From Actinomycetes bacterium (GTDB lineage: Bacteria > Actinomycetota > Acidimicrobiia > Acidimicrobiales > Palsa-688), in the NCBI GenBank assembly GCA_021811865.1, contig JAKAQB010000009.1, forward strand, positions 15,796-79,795: a stretch of DNA of 64,000 nucleotides. Direction: 5' to 3'. The position numbers were made by a program, and so were the translations under genes. The stretch's first letter is position 1. Every line of letters begins with the position of its first letter. This document shows, piece by piece, positions 6,195 to 14,569 of this stretch. The notes beneath the pieces were generated by a model. It saw only the letters and a program-made list of their open reading frames with translations. It did not search any database and was not told the origin of the DNA.

Positions 6195-9100
6195 ATGGCT
6201 ATCGCACCGGAGCGGGTCGGCATCGGCATCCGTCGGGTGTTCACGACCCCCGGCCAGGACCCCTACGACACCGTCACCTGGGAGCGCCGGGACGCCCGGA
6301 TCATCCACTGGTCCACCGGGGCGGTCGCCTTCGAGCAGCTGGGCGTCGAGGTGCCCTCCACCTGGAGCGTGAACGCCACCAACATCCTCGCGCAGAAGTA
6401 CTTCCGGGGGACGCTCGGCACGCCCGAGCGGGAGTGGTCCCTGCGGCAGGTCGTGGACCGGGTGGTGGATGCGATCACCGCCTGGGGCCGGAAGGACGGC
6501 TACTTCGTCGACGACACCGAGGCGCGGACTTTCAGCGACGAGCTCCGGTACGCCATCATCCACCAGCGGGCCGCCTTCAACTCCCCGGTGTGGTTCAACA
6601 TCGGCGTGGCCGGTGTGCCGCAGCAGGGCTCCGCCTGCCAGCCGTACGACGCCCCGGTGAGCACCCCGGAGGGCCTCGTGCCGATCGGTCGGCTGGTCGA
6701 AGAGGGAGCCGTTGGCACCAAGGTGTACGACGCCCACGGGGTGACGCGGGTCGTCGCCGTCAAGAGCAACGGCGTCAAGCCGGTGCTCCGCGTCCACACC
6801 CGCGTCGGTGTCACCCTCGACGTGACCGCCGACCATCTCGTGTGGCGGTCCGGGGGACCCGGTGGCAGTGCCTTCGTCCCCGCCGGCGAGCTGCGGCCCG
6901 GCGATGCCGTCAGCTGGTGCCGCACGGAGAGCTACGGCACCGGTGAGATCACCCACCGGCGCCTGTCGGAGGCCGCCCTGGCCGGTTGGATCCAGAGCGA
7001 CGGGGAGGTGGGTGCCGCCTCGCTCGAGGCACGCACGGTCACCCGGGACGAGCTGGCGTGGGTGTCTGCGGCGCTCCAGCGGGCCTTCCCGGCTGGGAGG
7101 CTCCTCGTCGACGAGGAGGCGGACCGTCGCCGGATCCGGGTCTCGGGGGACGACGGCCTGCGGGACTTCCTCCGTCGTTGGCAGTTGAGCACCGACGCGG
7201 CGGGTGCCGTTCCCGCATCCCTGTGGGGCGCGCCCCTTCCGATCGTCCGGGCCTACCTGCGGAGCCTGTTCCAGGCTCGCGGCTACGTCGCCGACCGCCG
7301 GGACGGGCCGGTGATCGGCCTGGACCTCGACAGCGAGGACGTGGCGCGCGCAACCCAGCTCCTCCTAGGTCGGTTCGGGATCCTCGCCGCCGTGGGCGAC
7401 GACGACGACGGCTGGTCGGTGGCCGTGCGAGACCTGGGTGACCGCTCGCGGTTCTGCGAGGAGATCGGCTTCGTCGACCGCCACAAGGCACTCGAGCTCG
7501 AGCAGTCGCTCGCCATGCCCGGCCGCTGCCTGCGCGACGTCGAGCGGCTCGAGATCGAGAGGATCGAGCCCCTCGGCGAGCGGCCCGTCTATGACATCCA
7601 GACCGAGAGCGGCGAGTACCTGAGCGGCAACGTCCGGGTCCACAACTGCTTCATCCTCTCGGTCGACGACTCGATGGACTCGATCCTCAACTGGTACACG
7701 GAGGAGGGGATCATCTTCAAGGGGGGCTCAGGCGCCGGGGTCAACCTGTCCAGGATCCGCTCCTCCAAGGAGGGCCTCCGCGGTGGTGGGACCGCATCCG
7801 GGCCGGTCAGCTTCATGCGCGGTGCCGACGCGTCGGCGGGGACCATCAAGTCCGGAGGCAAGACGAGGCGTGCGGCAAAGATGGTGATCCTCAACGTCGA
7901 CCACCCTGACGTCCAGGACTTCGTCTGGTGCAAGGCGATCGAGGAGCGCAAGGCCCGCGCCCTCCGCGATGCCGGCTTCGACATGGACCTCGACGGCAAG
8001 GACAGCCATTCGATCCAGTACCAGAACGCCAACAACTCGGTCCGGGTCACCGACGAGTTCATGCAGGCGGTCCTCGACGACGCCGACTGGCACCTGCGCG
8101 CCGTCACCGACGGGCGGATCCTGCAGACGGTGAAGGCCCGCGACCTCTTCCGGGAGATCGCTGAGGCCGCCTGGCAGTGCGCCGACCCGGGCCTGCAGTT
8201 CGACACCACCATCAACAAGTGGCACACCGCCCCGCGCTCCGGGCGCATAAATGGAAGCAACCCATGCTCGGAGTACATGCATGTCGACAATTCAGCATGC
8301 AATCTGGCCAGCTTGAATCTCCTGGCATTCCTCGAGCCTGACGGGACCTTCGACGTCGAGGGGTTCCGGTCAACGGTGGAGGTGGCGTTCACCGCCCAGG
8401 AGATCATCGTCGGCAACGCCGACTACCCCACCGAGAAGATCGCCGACAACTCCCGGCGGTTCCGCCAGCTCGGCATCGGCTACGCCAATCTCGGCGCACT
8501 GCTGATGGCTCAGGGTCTGCCGTACGACTCGGACGCCGGCCGGGCATGGGCCGCGTCCCTCACCGCACTGCTCACCGGCCACGCCTACGCGACGTCCGCC
8601 CGCACGGCCGCCAGGATGGGACCGTTCGCCGGGTACACGGAGAATCGTGAGGCGATGCTCGACGTGCTGCGCATGCACCGCGACGCGGCGGCGCACATCG
8701 ACGAGGACCTGGTGCCGCCGGAACTGCTCTCCGCCGCCCAGGAGTCGTGGGACACCGCCGTGGAGGTCGCTCAGGAGTTCGGCGTCCGCAACGCCCAGGC
8801 GAGCGTTCTGGCTCCCACGGGATGCTTGGTGGGCGGATCGCTGGTCGCCACGGAGAGGGGGCTCGTGCGGCTCCGATCACTCGGGGACCCTGAAGGCGCC
8901 GAGTGGCAGGACCTCGGCATCGCCGTGCAGACCGACGATGGCCCTCGGGCGGCGACGAAGTTCTATGTCAACGGCCTGGAGCCTGTCGTCACGGTCACCA
9001 CGGGCAGCGGCTACCGGATCCAGGGCACGCCGCAGCATCGGGTGAAGGTGGTCGACGAGCGTACCGGGGCGTGGGAGTGGAGGCGGTTCGCCGACCTCCG

Positions 9101-11333
9101 CGAGGGTGACCTCGTGCCCCTTGCCATGCGCCAGCTCGTCGGCGACCCGCGGGTGGTCCCCCTCCCGCCGCTGCCCGAGGCCCATTGGACAGGGGAGCAC
9201 CAACAGGGCGTGACGCGGGTGATGACCCCGGAGCTCGCCGAGCTCGTCGGCTACTTCATGGGTGACGGTTCCCTCAACAGCAGCGGGCTGCGGTTCTGCG
9301 TCGCTTCGGGCGACCTCGACGTCGTGGCCCGCCTGCGTGATCTCGGAAAGGCGGCATTGGGGCTGGAGGCCGTGGTGATCCCCCGGCAGGGCTACGAGGA
9401 GGTCCGGTTCGACTCCGTGCGGCTGACCATGTGGTGGGAGGCCTGTGGCTTCGCCAAGCAGGCGGCCGGAGGCCGTCCGGGCGAGGGTGGCGAAGCCCAC
9501 ATTCCCGACGCCGTCCTGCACGCCAACGACCCCGAAACCTACGCCGCTTTCGTTCGGGGGCTGTTCGAGGCCTGCGGCGCCACCAGCGCCGGGTGCCCGA
9601 CGCTCGAGAGCACGTCTGTGCAGATGGTGCGGGACGTTCAATCGATGTCGCTGGCGCTCGGCTACCCGACGACCCTCGCGGTGCGGGGACGGACCGACCG
9701 CTGGGAGCGGGGGACGGCACCACTGGCGGAGCTCCGCCTCCTGAGCCAAGCTGCGAACACCCGGTGGCTCGGGGAGATCGGCTTCATCGGCCGGCGGAAG
9801 AGCGCCGCTGTCCTGTCGGGCGACGCTGCGCAGGGCGCTCCGGGGGACTGGATCCCCCTGAGCCGGGAGTTGATCGACCGGCTGGCGCCGTACGACGACC
9901 GGCTGCGCAGCGTCCTTCTTCGCGAGCACTCCCGGGGTCGGGTCACCCGGCCAACGGCGCGAGAGCTCTTCGATCGCACCGGCGACGTCGAGCTCGGGCG
10001 CCTCCTCGGGTTCTTCTTCGACCGGATCGAGGCGGCGACGCTCGGCGACGAAGAGCTCACCTACGACCTGTCCGTCCCGGACACCGTCACGTACGTGGCC
10101 AACGGTTTCGTCAGCCACAACACCATCGGTCTCCTGATGGACTGTGACACGACAGGCATCGAGCCCGATCTGGGCTTGGTGAAGCTCAAGAAGCTGGTCG
10201 GCGGCGGCACGATGTCGATCGTCAACCAGACGGTGCCTCGGGCACTCACGCGACTCGGCTACACCGGCTCGCAGACTGCCGCCATCACGGCGTACATCGA
10301 CGAGCACAAGTCGATCGTCGGCGCGCCCCACCTGCGATCCGAGGACCTTCCGGTGTTCGCCTGTTCCATGGGCGACAACACCATCCACTACCGGGGCCAC
10401 ATCCGCATGATGGGAGCGGTGCAACCGTTCATCTCGGGCGCTATCTCCAAGACGGTCAATGTCCCAGAGGAAGTGACCATCGAAGACGTCGAGCAGCTCA
10501 ACATCGAGGCCTGGCAGCTCGGGCTGAAGGCGGTTGCCATCTACAGGGACAACTGCAAGGTTGCGCAGCCACTCGCCACCGCCAAGAAGGACGCCGAGAA
10601 GGTGTCGGACGCAGCAGCCCACGATGCGGAGCTGGCGCGCAAGGTGGCCGACCTCGAGAAGGCGCTCGCCAACCAGACGACGGTTGTCGTCAAGCAGCCC
10701 ATCCGGCAGCGCATGCCCCGCCGGCGCCGGTCCAACACCTTCGCGTTCCGTGTGGCGGATTGCGAGGGTTACGTCACCGTTGGCGAGTACGACGACGGGC
10801 GGCCGGGAGAGGTGTTCGTGAAGGTGGCCAAGCAGGGCTCGACCCTCGCCGGGATCATGGACGCCTTTGCCGTCTCGGTCAGCCTGGGGCTGCAGCACGG
10901 TGTGCCGCTGGCGACGTACGTGCGCAAGTACACCAACATGCGCTTCGAGCCGGCGGGCATGACCGACGACCCCGACCTGCGGATCGCCCAGTCCCTCGTC
11001 GACTACATCTTCCGGCGGCTGGCCGTCGACTACCTGCCGTACGACGAGCGCTTGGAGCTCGGTGTCCTGACGACGGGGGAGCGGACGCAGCAGACCCTGC
11101 CCGGCGTGGAGGAGTCCACCACCCCAAACCTGTCCCTGGTCACCGACCGCGACTACGACGCCGGCGACGACGATGGCCCGCAGCTGCGGCTCGCGCCCCT
11201 GCCTCGGGAGGTGGCCAAGCCGGTCCCTGTCGAATCCGACGCCCCGTACTGCTTCCAATGCGGCGTGCAGATGCAGCGGGCGGGCAGCTGCCACGCCTGC
11301 CCGAGCTGCGGGACGACCAGCGGCTGCTCGTGA
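6195..11333 (+). CDS. nrdJ: Adenosylcobalamin-dependent (class II) ribonucleotide reductase with two inteins
   Basis: A precursor of 1712 residues with GAGGGAGA before ATG 6195. Removing inteins at residues 148-484 and 877-1309 leaves about 942 residues, the usual size of actinobacterial NrdJ. Class II and class I catalytic signatures are present: the redox Cys in SAC/FILSVDDSMDSI (residue 485), the radical-site NPCSE (thiyl Cys about 691), its partner Cys about 702 in NSACNLASLNL, and the APTG/TIGLLMDCDTTGIEP phosphate loop. The C-terminus YCFQCGV...CHACPSCG...C is a cysteine-rich redox/zinc tail. It reduces ribonucleotides to deoxyribonucleotides using B12, without oxygen. The stop codon lies inside a GTGA microsatellite. 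No nrdR or thioredoxin gene adjoins it. Confidence 0.95.
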   Translation: MAIAPERVGIGIRRVFTTPGQDPYDTVTWERRDARIIHWSTGAVAFEQLGVEVPSTWSVNATNILAQKYFRGTLGTPEREWSLRQVVDRVVDAITAWGRKDGYFVDDTEARTFSDELRYAIIHQRAAFNSPVWFNIGVAGVPQQGSACQPYDAPVSTPEGLVPIGRLVEEGAVGTKVYDAHGVTRVVAVKSNGVKPVLRVHTRVGVTLDVTADHLVWRSGGPGGSAFVPAGELRPGDAVSWCRTESYGTGEITHRRLSEAALAGWIQSDGEVGAASLEARTVTRDELAWVSAALQRAFPAGRLLVDEEADRRRIRVSGDDGLRDFLRRWQLSTDAAGAVPASLWGAPLPIVRAYLRSLFQARGYVADRRDGPVIGLDLDSEDVARATQLLLGRFGILAAVGDDDDGWSVAVRDLGDRSRFCEEIGFVDRHKALELEQSLAMPGRCLRDVERLEIERIEPLGERPVYDIQTESGEYLSGNVRVHNCFILSVDDSMDSILNWYTEEGIIFKGGSGAGVNLSRIRSSKEGLRGGGTASGPVSFMRGADASAGTIKSGGKTRRAAKMVILNVDHPDVQDFVWCKAIEERKARALRDAGFDMDLDGKDSHSIQYQNANNSVRVTDEFMQAVLDDADWHLRAVTDGRILQTVKARDLFREIAEAAWQCADPGLQFDTTINKWHTAPRSGRINGSNPCSEYMHVDNSACNLASLNLLAFLEPDGTFDVEGFRSTVEVAFTAQEIIVGNADYPTEKIADNSRRFRQLGIGYANLGALLMAQGLPYDSDAGRAWAASLTALLTGHAYATSARTAARMGPFAGYTENREAMLDVLRMHRDAAAHIDEDLVPPELLSAAQESWDTAVEVAQEFGVRNAQASVLAPTGCLVGGSLVATERGLVRLRSLGDPEGAEWQDLGIAVQTDDGPRAATKFYVNGLEPVVTVTTGSGYRIQGTPQHRVKVVDERTGAWEWRRFADLREGDLVPLAMRQLVGDPRVVPLPPLPEAHWTGEHQQGVTRVMTPELAELVGYFMGDGSLNSSGLRFCVASGDLDVVARLRDLGKAALGLEAVVIPRQGYEEVRFDSVRLTMWWEACGFAKQAAGGRPGEGGEAHIPDAVLHANDPETYAAFVRGLFEACGATSAGCPTLESTSVQMVRDVQSMSLALGYPTTLAVRGRTDRWERGTAPLAELRLLSQAANTRWLGEIGFIGRRKSAAVLSGDAAQGAPGDWIPLSRELIDRLAPYDDRLRSVLLREHSRGRVTRPTARELFDRTGDVELGRLLGFFFDRIEAATLGDEELTYDLSVPDTVTYVANGFVSHNTIGLLMDCDTTGIEPDLGLVKLKKLVGGGTMSIVNQTVPRALTRLGYTGSQTAAITAYIDEHKSIVGAPHLRSEDLPVFACSMGDNTIHYRGHIRMMGAVQPFISGAISKTVNVPEEVTIEDVEQLNIEAWQLGLKAVAIYRDNCKVAQPLATAKKDAEKVSDAAAHDAELARKVADLEKALANQTTVVVKQPIRQRMPRRRRSNTFAFRVADCEGYVTVGEYDDGRPGEVFVKVAKQGSTLAGIMDAFAVSVSLGLQHGVPLATYVRKYTNMRFEPAGMTDDPDLRIAQSLVDYIFRRLAVDYLPYDERLELGVLTTGERTQQTLPGVEESTTPNLSLVTDRDYDAGDDDGPQLRLAPLPREVAKPVPVESDAPYCFQCGVQMQRAGSCHACPSCGTTSGCS
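6636..7646 (+). mobile_element. Intein 1 in NrdJ (337 aa, Cys+1)
   Basis: It begins at Cys148 (CQPYDAPVSTPEG, block A), has block B with TADH, a degenerate LAGLIDADG region (LAGWIQSDGEVG, and later VRAYLRSLFQARGYV where the second acidic residue is lost), and ends VYDIQTESGEYLSGNV...VHN before Cys485. The splice chemistry residues (Cys1, block B T-x-x-H, terminal His-Asn, Cys+1) are complete, so splicing is expected. The endonuclease is probably inactive because the second catalytic Asp is replaced. Excision rejoins QQGSA to CFILSVDD. Confidence 0.93.
8823..10121 (+). mobile_element. Intein 2 in NrdJ (433 aa, Thr+1)
   Basis: It starts at Cys877 (CLVGGSLVATERGLVRL, block A), has TPQHR as block B, LVGYFMGDGS as the first LAGLIDADG motif with its Asp intact, FVRGLFEACGA as the second with Asp replaced by Cys, and ends LSVPDTVTYVANGFVSHN before Thr1310. 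All splicing residues are present. Excision rejoins the conserved APTG to TIGLLMDCD. About 250 residues lie between the splicing blocks, enough for a full two-motif homing endonuclease, but loss of the second Asp suggests it no longer cuts. Confidence 0.93.
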
Positions 11334-11356
11334 GTGAGTGAGTGAGTGAGTGAGTG
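11330..11356 (+). repeat. GTGA tetranucleotide microsatellite across the nrdJ stop
   Basis: Six perfect GTGA units plus GTG. The nrdJ TGA (11331-11333) is in the first unit. TGA recurs every four bases, so it falls in each frame in turn. Together with 11357-11554, where I see no gene, it separates nrdJ from the Smr gene. Confidence 0.95.
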
Positions 11357-11554
11357 CCGGCGGCAGCGCCGTCGCCGGCCCTCGACAGGCGCCGAGCGGG
11401 TAGCTCGGTGCACAGCGGTGACCTCGGGAGATTTCACGGCCGGATCGGTCGCCAGCGCACCGACCTCGACGCACGGTGCCGGTTGGTCGAGCGGCCTGCT
11501 CAGCTGTGGCACGGGCGTCGGGCGTTGGTCGCTGCCACGGGGTAGGGCACGGTC

Positions 11555-11815
11555 GTGCCGGCACGCCTGAAGCTGGACCTCCACGACATCTACAACAACG
11601 GCGACGAGATCGACCGGGCGCTGCGGGCGGTGATGGAGGAGGCGGTGCGCAAGCGGGCCAGCGTGATCGAGATCATCCCGGGGAAGGGGAGCGGGCAGCT
11701 GAAGAAGCACGTGCTGCGCTTCCTCGACCAGCGGGAGATGAAGGCGCTGTACCACCGGGTGGAGAAGGACAGCGACAACTTCGGGCGGGTCTTCGTGCAC
11801 TTCCGGTGGAAGTGA
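11555..11815 (+). CDS. Small Smr-domain protein
   Basis: 86 residues, GTG start. LDLHD near residue 7 followed by a regular helix and VIEIIPGKGSGQLKKHV corresponds to the Smr fold (LDLHG...IITGKG-hG...), and the tail FGRVFVHFRW gives the last strand. Smr domains bind or nick nucleic acid, as in MutS2. As a stand-alone domain without a partner its role is unknown. The start lacks a good ribosome site, so a few residues of uncertainty remain. Confidence 0.8.
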   Translation: MPARLKLDLHDIYNNGDEIDRALRAVMEEAVRKRASVIEIIPGKGSGQLKKHVLRFLDQREMKALYHRVEKDSDNFGRVFVHFRWK

Positions 11816-11871
11816 CGCCGAAAGAGGGACTGCTCGCCGGAGGACCCCCGCTGTCCCCGCTGCGGGGCCGA

Positions 11872-13044
11872 TCAGCGGGCGGGCCAGGGGTGCAGGAGCT
11901 GGTCCAGGCCGCGCTTGGCGATCTCGTTGCTCACGATCAACCGCTGGATCTCGCTGGTGCCCTCCCAGATGCGATCGACGCGGATGTCCCGGTAGAGCCG
12001 CTCCACCGCGTACTCCCGCATATAGCCCCGGCCGCCGAAGATCTGCACGGCCCGGTCGATCACCCGGCCGGCCGCCTCCGACGCGACCGTCTTCGCCATG
12101 GCGGCCTTGGCGTGCACCAGCTTGCGGGGCATGCCTGCGTCGCACTCGGACGCCACCTGGTAGGTGAGGGCCCGCATGGTCGCGATGTCCATCGCGCTGT
12201 CGGCGAGCATGCCCTCGATCATCTGGTTGTCCATGAGCACCCGGCCGAACTGGCGGCGGGCCCGGGCCCACTCGGTCGCCTCCCGCAGGGCGCGCTCCGC
12301 CGCGCCGGCGCAGCGCGCCGCGATCATGAGGCGCTCCTCGACGAACCACTCCCGCGTCAGCTCGGCACCCGCCCCCACGCCTCCGAGCACCGAGGCCCCA
12401 GCGACCCGCACCCCCTCGAGGGTGAAGATGGGGTGCTTGTAGACGAAGGTGTGCATGTAGCGGGGGGTGCGCTTGATGCTCACGCCGGGCGTGTCCCGGT
12501 CCACCAGGAACAACGTGGGCAGGTGGTCGGGCTCCACGATCGCCATGACGATGAGGAAGTCGGCCACGTCCCCAACGGTCACGAACCACTTCTCGCCGTC
12601 GAGGCGGTAGCCGTCGCCGTCGGGCGTCGCCGTTGTCGTGATGGCCGTGAAGTCGGAGCCGGCCGATTCCTCGGTCACGGCGTAGCTGTCCCGCCGGTCG
12701 CCCCGGGCGGCCGGCAGGAGGTAGCGCTCGCGCTGAACGGCGTCACACGCCGTGAGGGCGTTCGCCGGCCGCCACACAACGTCCCACAAGGCGTTGGTGA
12801 GCTGGCCCAGCTCCTCTTGCACCAGGACCTGATCGAGCACCGACAGGCCCTGGCCGCCCCACTCCTCGGGAACGTTGACGGCGTTGAGGCGAAGCTCGAG
12901 GACGTGCGCCCTGAGCTCCGTGAGGGTCTCGGCCGGCAGGCCGTCGCCCTCCTCGCACGCCTGCTCGAACGGTGCGATCAGCTTCGTCAGCTCGGCAGCT
13001 CGCGCCTTCAGCTCGTTCTGGGCAGGGGTGTAGGTGAGATCCAC
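11872..13044 (-). CDS. Acyl-CoA dehydrogenase
   Basis: 390 residues, GTG 13044 with GAGGAGG just upstream. FAD-dependent alpha,beta-dehydrogenation of an acyl-CoA. YAVTEESAGSD is the flavin/substrate motif, GEKWFVTVG the middle beta domain, and IFGGRGYMREYAVERLYRD...IWEGTSEIQR the C-terminal signature, with the catalytic Glu in the WEGTSE segment. Chain-length preference cannot be judged. A TetR-type gene lies 47 bases upstream on the same strand, with a -10-like TATGAT between them. Confidence 0.93.
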   Translation of the reverse strand: MDLTYTPAQNELKARAAELTKLIAPFEQACEEGDGLPAETLTELRAHVLELRLNAVNVPEEWGGQGLSVLDQVLVQEELGQLTNALWDVVWRPANALTACDAVQRERYLLPAARGDRRDSYAVTEESAGSDFTAITTTATPDGDGYRLDGEKWFVTVGDVADFLIVMAIVEPDHLPTLFLVDRDTPGVSIKRTPRYMHTFVYKHPIFTLEGVRVAGASVLGGVGAGAELTREWFVEERLMIAARCAGAAERALREATEWARARRQFGRVLMDNQMIEGMLADSAMDIATMRALTYQVASECDAGMPRKLVHAKAAMAKTVASEAAGRVIDRAVQIFGGRGYMREYAVERLYRDIRVDRIWEGTSEIQRLIVSNEIAKRGLDQLLHPWPAR

Positions 13045-13091
13045 GGCCGGCCTCCTCTGTCAACTCGACCGATCATAACATGACAGACGTA

Positions 13092-13700
13092 CTACAAAGA
13101 GCGGGAGGCCGGGGAGCGCAGTGCGGCGAGGTAGTCGGTGGTGAGCTGCACCAGCCGCCGGCGCGAGAGCCGCTCGGGCTCGAAGACCGCCTGGATGCTC
13201 AGGCCGTCGACGAGCGCGGCGAGCCGGCGGGCCTCGTTGGCGGGACGGAGGTCGGCGGGGACCTCGCCGGCGTGCACGGCTTCCTCGAAGTGGCGGCGGA
13301 GCAGCGCCCGCCACTCGCCGTAGTAGCGCCGTTGCTCAGCGGCGAGGTCCCCGTCGCCGAACGCCCGGCTCCAGAAGTTGAGCCAGACGGTCATCTCGAG
13401 GGTCTGTTCCTCGCCGACGGGGAGCACGGACCCGACAACCGCCTCGAGGGCCGCCAGGCCTGACATGCCCGCCGTCCGGGCGGTGATCCGGTGGCGCTCC
13501 CGGTCCCAGACCTGCCGCAGGGCGGTGCGGAGGATCTCGTCCTTGTCGCGGAAGTAGTGGCTGATGACGCCGGTCGAGTAGCCCGCCTCGACCGCGATGT
13601 CCCTGATGCTCACCCGGTCCAGCCCGACGCGGGCGACGAGTCGCCAGGTCGCCTCCACGACCTGCTCGCGCCGGGCTTGTCGATCGACGATCTTCGGCAC
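13092..13700 (-). CDS. TetR/BetI-type transcriptional regulator
   Basis: 202 residues. The N-terminal helix-turn-helix is VSIRDIAVEAGYSTGVISHYFRDK (residues about 30-53), followed by an all-helical ligand domain of the BetI type (EAVVGSVLP, MTVWLNFWSRAF, LAALVDGLSI). It lies directly upstream of the acyl-CoA dehydrogenase and diverges from an enoyl-CoA-reductase-like SDR, so it probably controls this fatty-acid/CoA group in response to an acyl-CoA. TGTCA (13058-13062) and TGACA (13081-13085) form a possible operator upstream of the dehydrogenase. Confidence 0.88.
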   Translation of the reverse strand: MPKIVDRQARREQVVEATWRLVARVGLDRVSIRDIAVEAGYSTGVISHYFRDKDEILRTALRQVWDRERHRITARTAGMSGLAALEAVVGSVLPVGEEQTLEMTVWLNFWSRAFGDGDLAAEQRRYYGEWRALLRRHFEEAVHAGEVPADLRPANEARRLAALVDGLSIQAVFEPERLSRRRLVQLTTDYLAALRSPASRSL

Positions 13701-13720
13701 CTTCAGCCCACTCCCGTTAG

Positions 13721-14569
13721 GATCGGGCGACGCCCCGGTCGGTCCTCGCCCCTGACGCCAACGCCGGCGCCGTAGCGCTCGTCTCGGGCGGCGGCACGGG
13801 CATCGGGCGCGCCACCGCGCTGGAACTGGCCCGTACCGGGGCGGACGTGGTCGTGTGCGGGCGGCGTGCCGGTTTGCTCGAGGAGACCGTGGCTGCCGTC
13901 GAGGAGGCCGGCGGCACGGCGCTGGCGGTCCCCTCTGACCTGCGTGAGCACGACGCGGTGGTGGCTGTCGTGGACGCCGCCGTCGATCGCTTCGGTTGCG
14001 TGGACGTGCTCGTCAACAACGCGGGGGGTCAGTTCGCCGCCGCACCGGAGGAGATCAGCGCCAACGGGTGGAGGGCGGTGCACCGCTTGTCGGTGGAGGC
14101 GGTTTGGGACCTCACCCACGAGGTTGCGACCCGCTCGATGATCCCGAGACGACGTGGGGTGGTCGTGTTCATCGGGTTCAGCCCGCGCCGTGGCCTGCCC
14201 GACATGGTGCATGCGGCCGCCGCCCGGGCAGCGGTGGAGAACCTCGCCGGGGGCCTGGCCTGCGCTTGGAGCCGCTACGGGATCCGCTCGGTGTGCGTAA
14301 GCCCGGGCAACATCGCCACCGAGGCGCTCGACGGCTACGGGGAGCAGGCCGTTGCCGCATGGGGGCGGTCGGTGCCGCTCGGGCGGCTCGGGACCGCTGA
14401 CGAGGTCGCGACGGTGATCGCCTTCCTCGCGTCGGTCGGGGCGGCGTACGTCACCGGTTCGACCGTGCTCGTCGACGGGGGCGCCGACGCCTGGGGACAG
14501 GGCGGACCGCCGCCCGCGCGTCACAGCGACCCGACGGTGGACACGACCAGCCGGGCGTCTACACCGTAG
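13721..14569 (+). CDS. SDR of the trans-2-enoyl-CoA / 2,4-dienoyl-CoA reductase type
   Basis: The Rossmann motif SGGGTGIGRA lies at about 13784-13815, NNAGGQF follows, and the active-site region is HAAAARAAVENLAGGLA. The classical YxxxK is absent, as in PECR/DECR-type enoyl-CoA reductases, which carry a GAARAGVxNL-like motif. VLVDGGADAW closes the fold. The frame is open only from after TAG 13718 and contains no ATG, GTG or TTG before the Rossmann motif. The first usual start codon, GTG 13847, would delete that motif. ACG 13730 or GTC 13742 are the only options, or the start has been lost. About 25 C-terminal residues run antisense over the next gene. It fits beta-oxidation of unsaturated acyl-CoA. 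Confidence 0.75.
   Translation, partial: DRATPRSVLAPDANAGAVALVSGGGTGIGRATALELARTGADVVVCGRRAGLLEETVAAVEEAGGTALAVPSDLREHDAVVAVVDAAVDRFGCVDVLVNNAGGQFAAAPEEISANGWRAVHRLSVEAVWDLTHEVATRSMIPRRRGVVVFIGFSPRRGLPDMVHAAAARAAVENLAGGLACAWSRYGIRSVCVSPGNIATEALDGYGEQAVAAWGRSVPLGRLGTADEVATVIAFLASVGAAYVTGSTVLVDGGADAWGQGGPPPARHSDPTVDTTSRASTP

Noticed and set aside
8877..11564. 895-residue open frame antisense to nrdJ
   Set aside because: Compositional shadow of GC-rich codon use; low-complexity His/Arg/Val-rich product with no domain.
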